Made by a program: the position numbers and the translations under genes. Under the pieces are notes generated by a model. That model ran no database searches, was not told where the DNA came from, and was given only the letters and a program-made list of their open reading frames with translations. DNA of 64,000 nt from Treponema ruminis (lineage in GTDB: Bacteria; Spirochaetota; Spirochaetia; Treponematales; Treponemataceae): NCBI GenBank assembly GCA_017161305.1, contig CP031518.1:806001-870000 (forward strand), given 5' to 3'. This document shows, in pieces, positions 61,995 to 64,000 of the stretch (position 1 is its first letter; every line of letters starts with the position of its first letter).

Positions 61995-63873
61995 GGCCAG
62001 CGTATCGCTTTTTATAATAACTTTCTTTTGTTCAATTCAGTATGCCTTTATCGCGGGCGTGCCGGAATCCGTATCTCAGTTTGCATATCTTACCGTCACC
62101 AACGCAATCGGCTTCATAATCATGCTGCTTTTTTTCTTCGGTGAGCTTTTCCGTATTGATAAAAAGCAGGTTTTTCAGTCATTCATCCTTTCCCTGGAGC
62201 TTGTGGCCTTCAATGTCTTTCTGGTACTGGGGTCATCAAAAGTCGGCGCTACTGTATGTTCCTGCCTGCTTTCTGCATATTTTGCCTTCGTTCCGCCCCT
62301 TGGACTGATTCTCTTCCGTGAAAAACCTGACTGGCGGACCTTTCCTGGAATCTTCCTCGTCCTCATCGGTCTTTTTTTAATGATGGATGCTGATTTTAAA
62401 GGGCTTCTCAACATGGGAACCTTGTATCTCATTCTCGCAGACATTGCCTTTGCCCTTTATATACTGAGCATGGGACGCTATTCTTCAACTTCAAACCCTT
62501 CAATCATTGCGATGGGCCAGGTATTTTTCTCCCTGCTTATTTCACTGGGATGCTGGATTGTTCAGGTTCTCTTTTTCGGAAAGACTTTTGCTCTTCCGAC
62601 CGAACCTTCTTTCTGGGTTTGCGCCATATACATAAGTTTCTTTATCCGCGGCATATATACCATCGTGCAGCTCTATGCAATGCGCTATGTCTCGGCTTTG
62701 GAGACCTCACTTATTTTTTCTACTGAAATCATCATGACCATGTTCATGTCGCCGGTTCTTGCCCTTGTCTTTAGTACCAAGGCTGAGGAAATTACCATAG
62801 GCCATATTATTGCCGCCGGATTCATGATAGCTGGAGTTCTTGCGGCGGACTCTTCCGTTCAGAAAGCTTTTTCGTCTGTATTTACAAAGATGAAGAATTC
62901 TCTTGGATTTTTGAGTCAGCTTTCTCTTTCCGGGACAAAGACTTCCTTCATGCGCTGGATGCGGGTATCGCTTATGGTTGCCCTTGTCTATGTCATGCTT
63001 GATTTTATGGTGCAGAAGGCAGGATTCTTACAGTACAGTTCAATCGTCGGCCTAAAGAATTTTCTTCCTCCCCTTGTGGGCGTGCTCTGGGGACTGTATG
63101 GGGCTTTGGGTACTGCAATCGGAAGCCTGCTTTCTTCCATTATATTGGGAGTTGCTCTCTCTACGGCCCTTGCAGAAATTCTCTGTAATTTTCTTATCGC
63201 TTCGGGAATGTGGCTTGCATGGCATGTTTTCAATGCTTCGGTTGGCCACACTGTCACTTTTAAGACTTGGAGAAGTCACCTTGTCTACAGCCTTTCCCTT
63301 GTCCTGCTCTCTTTTTTAAGTGCAATTATTGCCTCCCTTATTTCTGATTCAAGCATATTCATGCAGGTCTTCTGCTCTTATTTGATTCTGGGGCTTCTGC
63401 TGGGCGTGCCTTTGTGCATTATCTTTGGAAGCACTCTCTGCGTTGAGAATGTAATTCCTGTCTGGTATCTTGTCATGCCTGATTTAGCCTGTATTATTTC
63501 CGGCATGAATGAAAAGGATGCCGCAGACAGTGACCAGACCCTTGCCTATTGCAACGAGAAGATTGAGGAGACTGCGAGCTATTGTGGTATTCCCCAGAGG
63601 CGAATATTTGAGATGGAAGGATGTATTGAGGAGCTTTTTCTCCGCGTAAAGAAAGCCCTGCCTGATGCGGTTTTATATCTTGTCGTTAAGTACGGCAGCT
63701 CAATTTCACTTCGCATTACTTACAGCGGGGAATTCTACAATCCTTTCCGCCTGGAAAAAGACGAGGATATGCTTGATATTGCAAGCCTCAAGCTGCTGAG
63801 GCATCGGGCCCTGAGAGTCTCTGCATACTACAAGAAACGTGAGCATATGACTCATATTCATATCGTAATATAG
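61981..63873 (+). CDS. EamA-type membrane protein with added membrane domain and ATPase-like C terminus
   Basis: A 630-residue multi-domain protein. Residues 1-290 form a ten-helix EamA/DMT metabolite transporter ('LNMGTLYLILADIAFALYIL'). Residues about 320-500 are a second set of helices ('FLPPLVGVLWGLYGALGTAI'), like sensor-type input domains. The last 110 residues are soluble ('CIEELFLRVKKALPDAVLYL', 'SISLRITYSGEFYNPF') and recall an RsbW/HATPase-like fold, though the N and G boxes are not clear. No HisKA is present. It could sense a solute and signal to the next, membrane-bound gene product. Confidence 0.6.
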   Translation: MNKLEASVSLFIITFFCSIQYAFIAGVPESVSQFAYLTVTNAIGFIIMLLFFFGELFRIDKKQVFQSFILSLELVAFNVFLVLGSSKVGATVCSCLLSAYFAFVPPLGLILFREKPDWRTFPGIFLVLIGLFLMMDADFKGLLNMGTLYLILADIAFALYILSMGRYSSTSNPSIIAMGQVFFSLLISLGCWIVQVLFFGKTFALPTEPSFWVCAIYISFFIRGIYTIVQLYAMRYVSALETSLIFSTEIIMTMFMSPVLALVFSTKAEEITIGHIIAAGFMIAGVLAADSSVQKAFSSVFTKMKNSLGFLSQLSLSGTKTSFMRWMRVSLMVALVYVMLDFMVQKAGFLQYSSIVGLKNFLPPLVGVLWGLYGALGTAIGSLLSSIILGVALSTALAEILCNFLIASGMWLAWHVFNASVGHTVTFKTWRSHLVYSLSLVLLSFLSAIIASLISDSSIFMQVFCSYLILGLLLGVPLCIIFGSTLCVENVIPVWYLVMPDLACIISGMNEKDAADSDQTLAYCNEKIEETASYCGIPQRRIFEMEGCIEELFLRVKKALPDAVLYLVVKYGSSISLRITYSGEFYNPFRLEKDEDMLDIASLKLLRHRALRVSAYYKKREHMTHIHIVI

Positions 63874-63893
63874 ACATAAAAGGAGAAAACTTT

Positions 63894-64000
63894 ATGAATT
63901 CAAAAGAAAATACCAGAAATCCGATACGGCAGAAGATTCTTAAGATGGTGCTTAGGATAGCAATTCTTGCGCTTATTGTGACAAGCTTGGTCGGTACGGT
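63894..64000 (+). CDS. start of a membrane protein, cut by the window end
   Basis: AAGGAG at 63880-63884 precedes an ATG that opens a basic N terminus followed by a hydrophobic helix ('MVLRIAILALIVTSLVG'). The frame is open to the end of the window. This beginning would suit a membrane-bound sensor, phosphatase or chemoreceptor; I cannot say which. It is 20 bases after the EamA protein and likely in its operon. Confidence 0.55.
   Translation, partial: MNSKENTRNPIRQKILKMVLRIAILALIVTSLVGT

Overview
The window is from a spirochaete, most likely a saccharolytic gut or rumen Treponema. This rests on gene content, not on a search: a treponemal-type backbone (rimP-nusA-infB-rbfA, truB/ribF-rpsO-pnp, dut-lptF-lptG, tgt, then a HEAT-repeat protein), BspA-type 'TpLRR' surface lipoproteins, a type III glutamine synthetase, an Amt-PII fusion, and GH5 and GH35 glycosidases. 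In treponemes with small genomes, as I remember them, the backbone genes are almost contiguous. Here they are split by two large accessory blocks.

Layout. 0-1.6 kb: two poorly known genes. 1.6-6.8 kb: rimP-nusA-infB-rbfA behind a strong promoter and a leader hairpin. 6.8-38.8 kb: a block rich in nitrogen genes, holding glnA (GSIII), asnB-pyrG-carA, carB, gltB-gltD and amt-PII. Between these lie an esterase, a sigma region-2 protein, a MATE exporter, a SUMF1 lipoprotein, an AraC regulator with a GH5 enzyme, and an A+T-rich surface-lipoprotein segment with an XRE regulator (29.5-36.4 kb). 39.1-43.5 kb: a fused truB-ribF, then rpsO and pnp. 43.7-54.2 kb: a galactose/galactoside regulon (galT, galM, galK, LacI-type regulator, ABC binding protein and two permeases, GH35). 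54.2-61 kb: dut, lptF, lptG, fabG-like, tgt and a HEAT-repeat protein. 61-64 kb: an LPG-synthase-like GNAT protein, an EamA membrane protein with an ATPase-like tail, and the start of a further membrane protein.

The most interesting signal is an RNA-level nitrogen regulon. Five transcripts (glnA, asnB-pyrG-carA, carB, gltBD, amt-PII) start from sigma70-type promoters, three of them near-consensus with 17-bp spacers. Almost at once they run into one to three repeats of one module: a small stem with a six-base loop of consensus AAWGRN, whose 3' half is also the 5' half of a Rho-independent terminator. A hexaloop with A at position 1 and G at position 4, placed over a terminator, is the signature of RNAs bound by ANTAR-domain antiterminators. 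Nine copies occur here: G4 is present in all nine and A1 in eight. The regulated enzymes make glutamine, import ammonium or spend glutamine amide nitrogen, so the set makes sense as one regulon. No ANTAR gene is in the window.

Other points of note are a TruB-RibF fusion with a degraded flavokinase end, an Amt-PII fusion lacking the usual T-loop Tyr51, a palindromic repeat inserted in frame into both carA and gltB, and several genes (galT, galR, araC-like, GH5, tgt) whose promoters sit so close to the ATG that their mRNAs should be leaderless. No tRNA, rRNA, CRISPR array or intact insertion sequence was seen.
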